Origin: Olsenella_L kribbiana
GTDB lineage: Bacteria > Actinomycetota > Coriobacteriia > Coriobacteriales > Atopobiaceae
Direction: 5' to 3'
Length of the DNA: 64,000 bases
Assembly (NCBI RefSeq): GCF_036408795.1
Contig: NZ_JAZGJP010000004.1
Span: 62,001 to 126,000, forward strand
The notes beneath the pieces were generated by a model. That model worked only from the letters and a program-made list of their open reading frames with translations. It was not told where the DNA came from and searched no databases. Below are positions 24,845 to 33,681 of this stretch, piece by piece. The stretch's first letter is position 1, and each line of letters starts with the position of its first letter. The position numbers and the translations under genes are program-made.

Positions 24845-25510
24845 TTACACATGTCGGAACGCCGTGAATGCATGCGCTGCAGCCACAGAGGGCATGACTG
24901 CCGGAAGCGGAAGCTCGAGGCCCTCCGCAAGCGTCTCGAGCGCCGTGCTCGCGAGCAGGAGCCCCTGGGCGCCCTCTTCCCTGCCCTTCGAGACGATCTC
25001 CAGAAGATGCTCCTGCATCTCCTCTCTTTCGCCAGTTCCGCCCTGCACAGCATCCACAGCATGCTGGAGCCACAGCTTCTCTTCCTCGTTCGGTGTGATC
25101 ACGATCGTGTGCGAGAGGATGAGCGGACGCTTCAGGAAGCCATCCTTCATGGTCCGGTAGCTTCCAAGAAGAAATACGCTTCTCCAGCCCTGGGCAAGGA
25201 CATCCTGCCTGAGCGCCTCGGCGAGGCCCAGTAGTGGAAGCGTGCCTGCATCTGCCAGAGCCTTCTGCACGCAGTGCGCGCTCACCGATGCCAGAAGCGC
25301 ACAATCTGCTCCAGCTTGCGCCAGATCTTCGAGCGGTGAGGCAAGCTCGCGCACGAGCTCCTCGTCCCTGCCTTCGAAGGCAAGCTGGTGCATAGGCACG
25401 CCTGCCTCGGCAGCAGCGATATCTGCCACATCCTCTCCCAGGAGCTGCTCCAGCCGCTCCACGAATGCATCTTTTGGACCTCCGGAAGAGATGATGCCTA
25501 GACGTGCCAT
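24845..25510 (-). CDS. Asp/Glu racemase-family protein lacking catalytic cysteines
   Basis: A 221-residue homologue of aspartate/glutamate racemases, recognised by the LGIISSGGPKDAF start, the two-lobe repeat and the SYRTMKDGFLK segment. The two cysteines that normally abstract protons are gone: the ACNT-type motif reads LLASVSAHC and the GCTE-type motif reads LLLASTALE. It is therefore unlikely to racemise by the usual mechanism and may be a binding protein or an enzyme with another role. ATG 25510 has AGAGGG upstream. It follows comF by 36 bp. Confidence 0.75.
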   Translation of the reverse strand: MARLGIISSGGPKDAFVERLEQLLGEDVADIAAAEAGVPMHQLAFEGRDEELVRELASPLEDLAQAGADCALLASVSAHCVQKALADAGTLPLLGLAEALRQDVLAQGWRSVFLLGSYRTMKDGFLKRPLILSHTIVITPNEEEKLWLQHAVDAVQGGTGEREEMQEHLLEIVSKGREEGAQGLLLASTALETLAEGLELPLPAVMPSVAAAHAFTAFRHV

Positions 25511-25546
25511 ATGCCCTCTTTTCTGCCAGACCGTATCCAGCAGAGC

Positions 25547-26341
25547 CTACCAGACCCGGGCAAATGCTGCAGCTGTGACAGCACGGGCGCCGCGCCGCAG
25601 GAGCGCCTCTGCCGAGGCCTCGATCGAGGCTCCTGTCGTCACGACGTCGTCCACAAGCAGAAGATGCATGTCCGAGACATCCTCGATCGCCTCGACGGTG
25701 CCTTCGAGGTTTTCCCTTCTCGCTTCACGCCCGAGGTCTCTCTGGTCCTTCACGGAATCCTTCACCAAGACATCTGCGAGGGGAAGCCCGAGCTCGTAGG
25801 TCAGATGCTTCGCAACAAGCTCCATATGGTCGAAGCCACGCATGCGGAGCGCATCGGGTGTTGCCGGCACGAAGCAGATCGCATCGATATCATCCGGATC
25901 GAAGCGCGGCCCGCCGTCTGGCAGGACGCAGCCTTCCGCCTCGTCGAGCGCTGTCGCTATCGCTGCTGCCATGATGCGGGCAAGCCTCGTCTCATGCTGA
26001 TCCTTGTAGATCCTGACGAGCCGTGCTGCCGTGCCTTCGAAGCTCATGGCACAGATGGTCGTGCGCACGCACCAGTCGCCCTTGCATTCCGTGCAGAGTG
26101 TCGCTCCATAGGGTGCCCCGCAGACCGGGCAGGCATCTCTCTGTGATATCCAGGGAAGCGAGAGCCGGCACTCGTCGCAGAGCAGGGTCTCGGGCCTGCC
26201 GCAGCCGACGCAGCGGGTCGGCCAGAGCGTCTCTTCTGCCGCATCCCGCATGAAGCGGAGAGCCGAAGCAGCCTTCGCCTTCCAGCCCTCTGCCTCGATG
26301 TGCCCTGCCTCCATTGCGCTCTCCAAGCCACGCTGCATCAT
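25547..26341 (-). CDS. comFC: ComF family phosphoribosyltransferase-like protein
   Basis: A 264-residue ComFC homologue associated with uptake of transforming DNA. Four CxxC zinc pairs are present (CVGC, CDEC, CPVC, CTEC). The PRPP-binding loop of the phosphoribosyltransferase fold is LLLVDDVVTTGAS near the C-terminus. The start is uncertain: two consecutive ATGs at 26341 have only a weak ribosome site, and an N-terminal helical stretch of 40 residues precedes the zinc domain. No ComFA helicase is adjacent. Confidence 0.9.
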   Translation of the reverse strand: MMQRGLESAMEAGHIEAEGWKAKAASALRFMRDAAEETLWPTRCVGCGRPETLLCDECRLSLPWISQRDACPVCGAPYGATLCTECKGDWCVRTTICAMSFEGTAARLVRIYKDQHETRLARIMAAAIATALDEAEGCVLPDGGPRFDPDDIDAICFVPATPDALRMRGFDHMELVAKHLTYELGLPLADVLVKDSVKDQRDLGREARRENLEGTVEAIEDVSDMHLLLVDDVVTTGASIEASAEALLRRGARAVTAAAFARVW

Positions 26342-26380
26342 CCGACATATCCAAGCGTAGCATCAAGGCCAATCTGACAG

Positions 26381-27388
26381 CTACCGATAGAAGAGCCGGG
26401 AGCCGTTCTCCCAGAGTGCCTGATAGGTCTCTTCTTTGGTCTTCGCCAGGCCCGCAGCAAGGCGAAGGTCGGCAAGCGCTGCTGCCGTAAATCCTACCAG
26501 GGCAGGCTCGCCTTCCCGTCCCCTCATCGGCACCGGCGCCATGTACGGGCAGTCGGTCTCGGAGAGGAGACGCTCTCTGGGGGCGCTCAGTGCGGCATCG
26601 CGGATATCGTCAGACTTCCTGAATGTGAGAGCGCCGCCGAAGGCGACAGAGCAGCCAAGCGCCAGATAGGGCGCGAGGATTTCCCTGTCTCCCGTATAGC
26701 AGTGAAGGTCTGCCCCCGCTTCGGGCACGCCTGCCTCTTCGAGCACCTGAAGCGCATCGCGGTGCGCCTCTGCGCACCCATCGCCCTTTGCATCGCGGAT
26801 ATGGAGCTCCACCGGAAGGCCGAGCTCGCCTGCAAGCACGAGCTGCTGGCGGAATGCCTCCTTCTGCTGCCCATGGTCCACATCGCAGGTATAGTCGAGG
26901 CCGATCTCGCCGATACCGACACAGCGGGGGCTCCTGAGCAGGACCCCGAGCGCCGCCTTCACAGACGGGTCTTCGAGGTAATCGGCTGCCCCATAAGGAT
27001 GTGCGCCTGCGACGATCCTGGTCTCGGCGGGAAGCGTGGCGGCAGAGATGCCCGGCTCCTCGAACGCAGGAATCTGCCACCTGCTGCCAAGCTCGCCGAT
27101 CAGGCTCTCCGCTTCAGCGAGCCAGCCTTCAAGCGAGGCAAGCGTCGGCTCTGCGTCATGTGCATCGTCTGCAGGGTCGAGCGGCACGACAAGGCGGCAG
27201 ACGCCTGCAAACGCCGCGCGAGCGACGGCGTGCGCCGGCTGAGCCTCCCAGAAGGCCGTGAGATGGCCATGCGTATCCATCAGAGGATAGGGAGGGCGCG
27301 GATAATCCTTCGGCCTCCCCTTCTTGTCGTGGAAGAGGACGCCGTCTTCGAGCGTCAGCGTCCACGGGTCTTCCTCAGCGCGCTCCAT
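26381..27388 (-). CDS. TatD family metal-dependent deoxyribonuclease
   Basis: A 335-residue TatD-type hydrolase with the full metal site: DTHGHL, GEIGLDY, HIRDA, HCYTG and SETDCPY. TatD enzymes are 3'-5' exonucleases. It carries a 35-residue N-terminal extension and a loop insertion around residues 50-90 compared with typical 260-residue members. ATG 27388 is chosen because CGAGGAGCCCC precedes it and it overlaps the rsmA stop by 14 bp; an earlier ATG at 27439 is possible. Confidence 0.9.
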   Translation of the reverse strand: MERAEEDPWTLTLEDGVLFHDKKGRPKDYPRPPYPLMDTHGHLTAFWEAQPAHAVARAAFAGVCRLVVPLDPADDAHDAEPTLASLEGWLAEAESLIGELGSRWQIPAFEEPGISAATLPAETRIVAGAHPYGAADYLEDPSVKAALGVLLRSPRCVGIGEIGLDYTCDVDHGQQKEAFRQQLVLAGELGLPVELHIRDAKGDGCAEAHRDALQVLEEAGVPEAGADLHCYTGDREILAPYLALGCSVAFGGALTFRKSDDIRDAALSAPRERLLSETDCPYMAPVPMRGREGEPALVGFTAAALADLRLAAGLAKTKEETYQALWENGSRLFYR

Positions 27389-28307
27389 GGGGCTCCTCGC
27401 TGAAGGCACCGGCTGCCTCGAGCGCCTCTTCGAGCGCACAGAAGCGCTCGACAGAAAGTGTCTCTGCCCGGGCGGCAGGGTCTATGCCGGAAGCTTCGAA
27501 GGCGCTTGCGAGCGTCTCCTTCGCAAATCCGCTCTTCCCCATCGCATTCCTGAGCGTCTTTCTGCGCTGCGAGAATGCTGCATCGATCACAGACTCGAGG
27601 CGAGAGATCTTCTCCGGCATGCAGGGAGCGCCTGTCATGGGATCGACAAGGGGGCTCCGGTCGATGCGCACGACCGCCGAATCCACGTGCGGAGGCGGCA
27701 TGAAGTTGCCAGGGCCAACCTCGAAGCGGCCTGTAACACGGCCGAAGATCTGGAGCTTTGCCGTGTAGGCGCCATATTCCTTCGAGCCGGGAGCGGCAGA
27801 GATGCGGTCTGCCACTTCCTTCTGGACCATTACGACAAGACGCGTGATTGACGGCATCGTCTCGAGCGTCCGCAGGATGATCGTCGCCGCCACCTGGTAG
27901 GGCAGGTTCGAGACGAGCTTGGTCGGCTCTGACGGGACACCTTCGCGCCCGAGAGCGGCAATGGCCTCAGAGATCTCGGCAGGAGAGATCTTGAGCGCAT
28001 CGCCTTCGATGAGGGCAAAGCGCTCGGACCAGTCTCCGCAGGTCTCGGCCAGGACCTTGGGCAGGCTCCGGTCTGCCTCGAGCGCACAGACCGCTCCTGC
28101 GAGCGGCAACATCGCGACCGTCAGCGTGCCGATGCCCGGCCCCACCTCGAGGGCCGCATCATGCCCATCGAGCTCGGCGAGGTCCAGGATGTGGCCGATA
28201 ACATCGTCGTTCACAAGGAAGTTCTGCCCCAGGCGATGCTTCGTCTGGAGGCCGAAGCAGGCAAGCACGTCCTTGGTGGCCGAGGGCTTTGCGAGATAGG
28301 AATGCAT
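27375..28307 (-). CDS. rsmA: 16S rRNA dimethyladenosine transferase
   Basis: RsmA/KsgA of 310 residues, which dimethylates two adjacent adenines in helix 45 of 16S rRNA during small-subunit maturation. Motifs: HRLGQNFL, the SAM site LEVGPGIGTLT, the catalytic NLPYQVA, and FMPPPHVDSAVVR. The gene is slightly longer than average through an insertion near residues 115-125. It lies four bases after metG, in the common metG-tatD-rsmA neighbourhood. Confidence 0.96.
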   Translation of the reverse strand: MHSYLAKPSATKDVLACFGLQTKHRLGQNFLVNDDVIGHILDLAELDGHDAALEVGPGIGTLTVAMLPLAGAVCALEADRSLPKVLAETCGDWSERFALIEGDALKISPAEISEAIAALGREGVPSEPTKLVSNLPYQVAATIILRTLETMPSITRLVVMVQKEVADRISAAPGSKEYGAYTAKLQIFGRVTGRFEVGPGNFMPPPHVDSAVVRIDRSPLVDPMTGAPCMPEKISRLESVIDAAFSQRRKTLRNAMGKSGFAKETLASAFEASGIDPAARAETLSVERFCALEEALEAAGAFSEEPHGAR

Positions 28308-28311
28308 GGGC

Positions 28312-29913
28312 CTACTTGTGCTGGAGACGCGGGAAGAGCGCCTCGCCCTTCGTCACCGGCACATCGCTTGCGAGGCGTCCCCACTGGCAGGCTTCCTCGA
28401 GCTCGACATCTGCCTCGTCCTCCATGGAAAGACGGCGCAGGACCTCGCGCGACGTCTCGGGCATGAACGGCTCGAAGAGGTGCGCCGCGATGCGGATGGA
28501 CTCGAGGAGGCTGACGATAATGCCCGTGAGCTCGCCGGCACGGGCAGGATCCTTTGCGACAGCCCAGGGGGCGGAATCCTCGATGTAGTGGTTTGCCGCA
28601 TGCACGAGCTCCATCACGACATCCTTTGCGCCCACATAGTCGAAGCGCTCCATTGCCTCGGAGTAGCGCCCGCAGATGCCCTCGGCGATTGCCTTGAGCG
28701 GATTGTCCTTCTTCTCCCAGCCATCTGCGAGGACCGGGGTCTTGCCGTCGAAGTACTTCGCGCTCATGTTGAGGGAGCGTGACACGAGGTTGCCCCAGCT
28801 GTTCGCGAGATCTGCATTGTAGACCTGCTCCATGCGCTCGAACGAGATGGCAGAGTCTTCGCCGTGAATCACGTCGGTCATGAAGTAATAGCGGTAGCCT
28901 TCGACTCCTAGAAGGTCCACGACATCCTGCGGGGCGATAGCATTGCCACGGCTCTTGGACATCTTCTCGGCCTTGCCGGTCTCGGCATTCCTGACCGTCA
29001 GGAATCCATGGGCAAAGACATGCTCAGGCAGAGGCTCGCCCAGCGCCATGAGCATGGCAGGCCAGATCACGCAGTGGAAGCGGATGATGTCCTTGCCGAC
29101 GACGTGGTACTGTGCCGGCCAGCGGTAGGCAAGCTCGGCCTTGGCTTCAGGGGTGTCGACGCCGTAGCCCGCGGCCGTCATATAGTTCAGGAGGGCATCG
29201 AACCAGACATAGGTGACATGCTTGTCATCGAACGGTACCGGGATGCCCCAGTCGAAGCTCGTACGGCTGACAGAGAGGTCTTGGAGGCCTCCTGCAACGA
29301 ACGAGCGCACCTCGTTCATGCGGAAGGACGGCTGCACGAAGTCAGGATGCTCGTCGTAGAGCTTCAAGAGACGATCCTGGAAGGCGGAAAGCTTGAAGAA
29401 GTAGGACTCCTCCTGGACACGCTCGAGGGGACGGCCACAGTCAGGGCAGAGGTGCTGTCCCTCAGTGTGGTTCTCCTCGTCGGCCTTCCTGACCTGGTTT
29501 TCGGTGAAGTAGGTCTCCTCCGGCACGCAGTACCAGCCGTCATAGGAGCCCTTGTAGAGATAGCCGGACTCCTTCATGCGGTTCCAGAGGTGCTGCACGG
29601 CATGGTACTGGCGCTCCTCCGTCGTGCGGATGAAGTCGTCGTTCGAAATCTCGAGCTCGCGCCAGAGGTCCTTGAAGAGCGGCGCCTGGGAATCGCACCA
29701 CTCCTGCGGCGTCATCCCGTGCTTGGCTGCTGCCTCGGCCACCTTCTCGCCGTGCTCGTCCATGCCCGTCAGGAACTTCACGTTGTAGCCGGCAGCCCTG
29801 CGGAAGCGTGCCTGCACATCGCAGAGCATCGTGCAGTAGGCAGTTCCCAGATGCGGAGCGGCGTTCACATAGTAGATGGGCGTGGTGATGAAGAATGAAG
29901 GCTTCTGTGCCAT
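28312..29913 (-). CDS. metG: methionyl-tRNA synthetase
   Basis: Class I aminoacyl-tRNA synthetase of 533 residues that charges tRNA-Met. The HIGH-type motif is PHLGTAY and the KMSKS motif is EKMSKSRGNA. The connective domain carries one CxxC (CPDCGRPLE), the short zinc-knuckle version. The C-terminal dimerisation (EMAP-like) domain of E. coli MetG is absent. ATG 29913 has GAGGAG upstream; the frame continues back to 29994. No T-box leader is visible. Confidence 0.96.
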   Translation of the reverse strand: MAQKPSFFITTPIYYVNAAPHLGTAYCTMLCDVQARFRRAAGYNVKFLTGMDEHGEKVAEAAAKHGMTPQEWCDSQAPLFKDLWRELEISNDDFIRTTEERQYHAVQHLWNRMKESGYLYKGSYDGWYCVPEETYFTENQVRKADEENHTEGQHLCPDCGRPLERVQEESYFFKLSAFQDRLLKLYDEHPDFVQPSFRMNEVRSFVAGGLQDLSVSRTSFDWGIPVPFDDKHVTYVWFDALLNYMTAAGYGVDTPEAKAELAYRWPAQYHVVGKDIIRFHCVIWPAMLMALGEPLPEHVFAHGFLTVRNAETGKAEKMSKSRGNAIAPQDVVDLLGVEGYRYYFMTDVIHGEDSAISFERMEQVYNADLANSWGNLVSRSLNMSAKYFDGKTPVLADGWEKKDNPLKAIAEGICGRYSEAMERFDYVGAKDVVMELVHAANHYIEDSAPWAVAKDPARAGELTGIIVSLLESIRIAAHLFEPFMPETSREVLRRLSMEDEADVELEEACQWGRLASDVPVTKGEALFPRLQHK

Positions 29914-29967
29914 GGATCTCTCCTCATGACGGAAGGCAAAGGCCTGATGTGCTGGCAGAACCAAGCC

Positions 29968-29973
29968 ATTATA
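29968..29973 (-). promoter_or_regulatory. -10 box, probable metG promoter
   Basis: Consensus TATAAT on the minus strand, 55 bases upstream of the metG start, within the only gene-free stretch before the metG-rsmA-tatD genes. The -35 region is weak (TTTGGG at 19 bp), so this is a moderate call. Confidence 0.45.
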
Positions 29974-30030
29974 CTGCCACCTCTTGCCATCCACCCAAAG
30001 TCCCGATGCATTGCTCAGGACAGGGCGAGA

Positions 30031-30378
30031 TCAGGTCTGCTCAGAAGACCCTTCACCGCTCTCGTCCTTCCAATCGGCACCGAATATCTCATCAATGATG
30101 GACTGGTCGACGCCATGTGCGGCGAGCCCTTTGGCAATGCGCTCACTCTCTCTGCGCATCTCCTCTGCATGCCGCTCCTCTGCTTCGGCATATCGCTCTT
30201 CTGCCCTGGCGGATCGCTCCTCTGCTTCGGCATATCGCTCTTCTGCCCTGGCATATTGCTCTTCTGCCCTGGCACAGCGCTCTTCGGCCTCGCGCATCTC
30301 CTCGGCATGCCGCTCTTCCGCTTCTGCATACCGTTCGTCTGCAAACTTCAGGATCTTTCCGCCCATGGCTTCCCTCAC
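30031..30378 (-). pseudogene. duplicated 3' end of the adjacent PD-(D/E)XK gene
   Basis: An open frame of 115 codons repeats the coiled-coil tail of the gene at 30411-31433, starting with the same GKILKFADERYAEAEE segment and ending HGVDQSIIDE. The DNA identity starts abruptly: 30361-30393 equals 30681-30713, a 320-bp offset. It has only a GTG start and lacks the nuclease domain. It contains more copies of the seven-residue (R/Q)YAxAEE unit than the parent. It may be a relic, or an expressed free tail. Confidence 0.7.
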
Positions 30379-30410
30379 CTCTCCCTGCAGGGGAACGCGG
30401 CTGACATCAT

Positions 30411-31433
30411 CTATGCCTGCTGAGCGGATGGTCCGCCATCGCTGCCGTCCTTCCTGCCGAAGGAAAGCACCTGATCGATGATGGACTGGTCGACGCCGTG
30501 TCGGGAGAGCTCCCTGGCGATACGCGCATTTGCTTCGCGCATCTCCTCTGCATGCCGCTCCTCTGCTTCGGCATATCGCTCTTCCGCCCTGGCACAGCGC
30601 TCTTCGGCCTCGCGCATCTCCTCGGCATGCCGCTCTTCCGCTTCTGCATACCGTTCGTCCGCAAACTTCAGGATCTTTCCGCCCATGGCTTCCCTCACCT
30701 CTCCCTGCAGGGGCACATAGTCCCGGAGCAGATGGTCTGATACCTCGATTATAAGCTCGGTCATGCGCTTCCAGAATATGGAGCCGCCCTCTGCAGCGCC
30801 CGCAGGACGCTTCCTGGCCGGCACTTTATCTGCCGCAGCTTCCGCCAGGCGTTCCTGGATATCTCGGCACTCGGCGAGCAGCTCCTCCTCGAGTGCGCTG
30901 TCCCGCGCGATTGCTGCGAACCCTCCCTCATAGCGCATGAGCCAGAATGGCAGAAGGATCAGGAGATGCTTTGCGAACATCTCGTCTGCCGATAGCTGCT
31001 TTGCCCATATGGCACGAGACCTATGCTCGAATATCGTCCCATCGAATTCCATGGCCTCAACCGAGATGAAATCCGGCGTGCTCCTTGCATCTCTCAGGAA
31101 GACGACACAAGAGGCCGGAAGCACGAGCAGCCGGTCTTCGCCTCTGGCTTCTGCCTCCTCATGTGCAATCTCGTGGTCGTACTCATCCATCCTCATGGCC
31201 ATATGCGGGTCCCACGAGCTCTGGCACTCGATATGGAAGGTCCTGCCCTCTATGCGGAAGGCCGCATCGACAATCCTCTTCCGCTTTCCGGCATGTTCCT
31301 CCCCCAGCCGCGTCACGGGAGCATCTTCCGGATACGCAGTCCCAAAAGCCTCGTTCACGAGCGGCACAAGAAGCTCTGGCATTTTCTCTGCCATGGTCTT
31401 GAAGACGGAATCATAGATGGGGCTCCTGTCCAT
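30411..31433 (-). CDS. PD-(D/E)XK nuclease-family protein with coiled-coil tail
   Basis: A 340-residue protein of the Rpn/PDDEXK transposase-like family. The N-terminal nuclease core shows YDSVFKTM, the Asp of RIVDAAFRIEG, and the HIECQSS strand (E-x-Q), followed by an Arg/Tyr pair (RMDEYDHEI). From about residue 245 it turns into charged heptad-like repeats (RYAEAEE, RCARAEE) that should form a coiled coil. ATG 31433 has AAGGAGGAAAG upstream. Rpn proteins promote RecA-independent recombination, so the duplicated DNA next to it is notable. It stands alone between terminator and metG. Confidence 0.75.
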   Translation of the reverse strand: MDRSPIYDSVFKTMAEKMPELLVPLVNEAFGTAYPEDAPVTRLGEEHAGKRKRIVDAAFRIEGRTFHIECQSSWDPHMAMRMDEYDHEIAHEEAEARGEDRLLVLPASCVVFLRDARSTPDFISVEAMEFDGTIFEHRSRAIWAKQLSADEMFAKHLLILLPFWLMRYEGGFAAIARDSALEEELLAECRDIQERLAEAAADKVPARKRPAGAAEGGSIFWKRMTELIIEVSDHLLRDYVPLQGEVREAMGGKILKFADERYAEAEERHAEEMREAEERCARAEERYAEAEERHAEEMREANARIARELSRHGVDQSIIDQVLSFGRKDGSDGGPSAQQA

Positions 31434-31574
31434 CTTTCCTCCTTCTGGATGGCGCCTGCAATGCTGGGAGGAGGATAGCAGGAAACAGGAACATATGTTC
31501 TTACAGCATTCTGGCACAGACCTCACAGGACCGCATCGATATACAGCTCAGGCGTCTGGCAGCGGGAGAGCACA

Positions 31575-31618
31575 AGAAAAACGCCGCCCGCAGACGGCAG
31601 GAAACTGTCTGCGGGCGG
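31575..31618 (-). terminator. intrinsic terminator after rsmI
   Basis: On the minus strand a 13-bp stem (31606-31618 with 31582-31594) and an 11-base loop are followed by GTTTTTC. This is a textbook intrinsic terminator, 46 bases after the rsmI stop. Confidence 0.93.
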
Positions 31619-31664
31619 CTCTGCATTCTCTGAACCTGAAAGAATCGGTGCAGCAGTGAGCCCC

Positions 31665-32528
31665 TCAGCCTGCATCCTCCTGTGCAGCAGCAAGAATCTG
31701 TGCATAGATGTCCTGCCGGGAGGCCTCGTATTCCTTTGCGAGGCGCTTCGCAAGAGCGCTCTTCGGCTCCCCCTCGGCAAGTCCCGCGGCAATCGCCTTG
31801 TCGAGCGGCAGCCGCGTGCCTTCTGCCTCACGCCGCGCCGTGAGCTCTTCTTGTGTCGGAGCCTCGACCACAAAGACGCATTCGCCCTTGATCTCCGGAC
31901 GTGCCGCAAGCTTCTCCGCCAGCTCGGGCGCCTGCCCGCGCACGCATTCCTCGTGGATCTTCGTGAGCTCGCGCACAAGGGCACACCTGCGCTCAGGGAA
32001 CGCCTCGGCGAGCGCTTCTGCTGTCTGGAGCGCGCGCCTGGGAGATTCGTAGATGACAAGAGAGCCAGGAATCTGTGCAAGCTCCGCGAGGCGCCTTTTC
32101 TGGTCGCCGGCCTTCCTGGGCAGGAATCCTTCGAAGAAGAAGTGGTCAGACGAGAGCCCCGATGCCACGAGTGCACAGATGACCGCTGATGGCCCCGGTA
32201 TCACTTCGACGGGCAGCGCCGCATCGAGCGCCGCATCGACGAGACGCTGGCCAGGATCGGAGATGCCCGGCATGCCGGCATCCGAGACGAAGGCGATGCG
32301 CTCGCCGCTCTCCAGCCGCTCGAGCGTCGGAGCGATCTTCTGGGCGATGATGTTCTCGTCTGCGCGCTCGAGCCGCACATGGATGCCGAGCACAGCGAGG
32401 AGCTTCCCTGTGACGCGCGTGTCCTCGCAGAAGATGGCATCAGCGCCCTCAAGGGTCTCCCGGACACGCGGCGAGACGTCCTGGAGGTTGCCGATGGGCG
32501 TCCCCACCATGGAGAGCATGCCTGCCAT
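31665..32528 (-). CDS. rsmI: 16S rRNA 2'-O-ribose C1402 methyltransferase
   Basis: RsmI of 287 residues, a tetrapyrrole-methylase-fold enzyme that methylates the ribose of C1402 in the decoding centre. Motifs: LSMVGTPIGNLQD at the N-terminus, CEDTRVTGKLL, FVSDAGMPGISDPG and VIPGPSAV. The start ATG at 32528 overlaps the stop of the upstream gene as TGATG, a strong sign of coupled translation, although the AGGAGG lies ten bases away. The C-terminal helical part (DKAIAAGLAEG...ASRQDIYAQIL) is typical. Confidence 0.95.
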   Translation of the reverse strand: MAGMLSMVGTPIGNLQDVSPRVRETLEGADAIFCEDTRVTGKLLAVLGIHVRLERADENIIAQKIAPTLERLESGERIAFVSDAGMPGISDPGQRLVDAALDAALPVEVIPGPSAVICALVASGLSSDHFFFEGFLPRKAGDQKRRLAELAQIPGSLVIYESPRRALQTAEALAEAFPERRCALVRELTKIHEECVRGQAPELAEKLAARPEIKGECVFVVEAPTQEELTARREAEGTRLPLDKAIAAGLAEGEPKSALAKRLAKEYEASRQDIYAQILAAAQEDAG

Positions 32529-33589
32529 CAATCGAGGAGCCTCCTCTCGAAGCTCGAAAGCGCAATCCGTGCATCCCAGTTCGGGAGCCTGCCCGATGTC
32601 TTCCAGGTCTGGAAGAACCAGGCCGGGCAGTCCTTGTAGGCAGCAAGCTGCTCCGAAACATAGACACGCTCGAGGGCGATGCGCCCTTCGGGCGTCGTGA
32701 CAGAATCGGAATACGGCAGCGCTGCCGACCACTTGCCGACCATGACGGGAAGCTTCGAGCGGCGTTCGCGCGCCAGAGTCTTCGCCGAGCGCTTCGCGAG
32801 CGCCCGCACATCGACAGCCGTCGATGCTTTGCTGAGATCGTCGAGATACTGGTAGAGGTGGCAGTCGAGCCACACGTTCCCGTCATGGCTGCGGGCAAGG
32901 AAGAAGTCCCACGACGCCGGCATGCCGGCGTCGGGCAGCACGATCACAGGGGCATCCCCTGCCTCGTTCCGGATTGCCTCGTATGCCATGCGGTAGTAGT
33001 TCCTGAGCATATGGAGCGGCACGCCGTCCGACATCTGCCAGAGCCCCTGGCGCTTCTGCGGCACCGGATCGTCTGCAAGCTCGATGCCCAGAAACGAGTC
33101 CTCCACGGCGTAGCGCCGGACCAGCTCGACCAGAAGATCGATGACCTCGCTCCTGCGGTCCTGCGACATGGCAGCCGCAGAGATCGGGTCGTCACGGAAC
33201 TCTGAAGCTCCCGGAGATATGGCCAGGGACAGCAGCACCTTGAGGCCGCACCTGTTTCCCCAGCCTATCGCATCGTCGACCTGGGAAAGGCAGCCGATAT
33301 AGGGACCAGCGGCAGGACCATCCGCTCCGAGGACATACCAGGGCACCGGCAGACGCACGGCATTGTAGCCGCGGTCGGCGATGTTCCTGAAGTCGTCTTC
33401 CGTGATGAAGGAGCGTCTGTGTGCGCCAATCAGGTCCTTGTAGTGGACAGGTCCCAGCACCCGTGCCAGATCTCTCTCGGTGAGCGTTCCGGAATCGGCG
33501 AACAGCTCGGGCGTCACCCATGACTCGAGCGTGAGCCACCCGGTCAGATTCACCCCGTGGTACCTGGTCTCCTCTGTCATGCCTGCCAC
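32528..33589 (-). CDS. GH5-family (exo-1,3-glucanase-like) protein with substituted catalytic residues
   Basis: A 353-residue protein clearly built like fungal-type exo-beta-1,3-glucanases of GH5: HGVNLTGWLTLESWVTP start, FITEDDFRNIADRGYNAVRL, LDCHLYQ and an (E/K)WSAAL segment. The two catalytic glutamates are not present: the acid/base NEP motif reads IELADDP and the nucleophile GEWSAAL reads VGKWSAAL. There is no signal peptide, so it is cytoplasmic. Its stop overlaps the rsmI start. It is most likely a non-hydrolytic pseudoenzyme, perhaps sugar-binding. The function is unknown. Confidence 0.85.
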   Translation of the reverse strand: MAGMTEETRYHGVNLTGWLTLESWVTPELFADSGTLTERDLARVLGPVHYKDLIGAHRRSFITEDDFRNIADRGYNAVRLPVPWYVLGADGPAAGPYIGCLSQVDDAIGWGNRCGLKVLLSLAISPGASEFRDDPISAAAMSQDRRSEVIDLLVELVRRYAVEDSFLGIELADDPVPQKRQGLWQMSDGVPLHMLRNYYRMAYEAIRNEAGDAPVIVLPDAGMPASWDFFLARSHDGNVWLDCHLYQYLDDLSKASTAVDVRALAKRSAKTLARERRSKLPVMVGKWSAALPYSDSVTTPEGRIALERVYVSEQLAAYKDCPAWFFQTWKTSGRLPNWDARIALSSFERRLLD

Positions 33590-33681
33590 CTCATCTCCGG
33601 TTGCGCTTTCCTGAAATTATACCCTCAAGCTGGAGAGCCGCCCCTTATGAACAGCTGCATTGTCCGAACGGAACGCAGCCT

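Noticed and set aside
29914..30030. A T-box or SAM-type leader before metG
   Set aside because: The gap is short and shows neither a T-box sequence nor an extended leader fold, only a -10 box.
30100..30360. A CRISPR-like array suggested by the regular short repeats
   Set aside because: The repeats are contiguous seven-codon units in frame with the coiled-coil protein and have no spacers. No cas genes are present.
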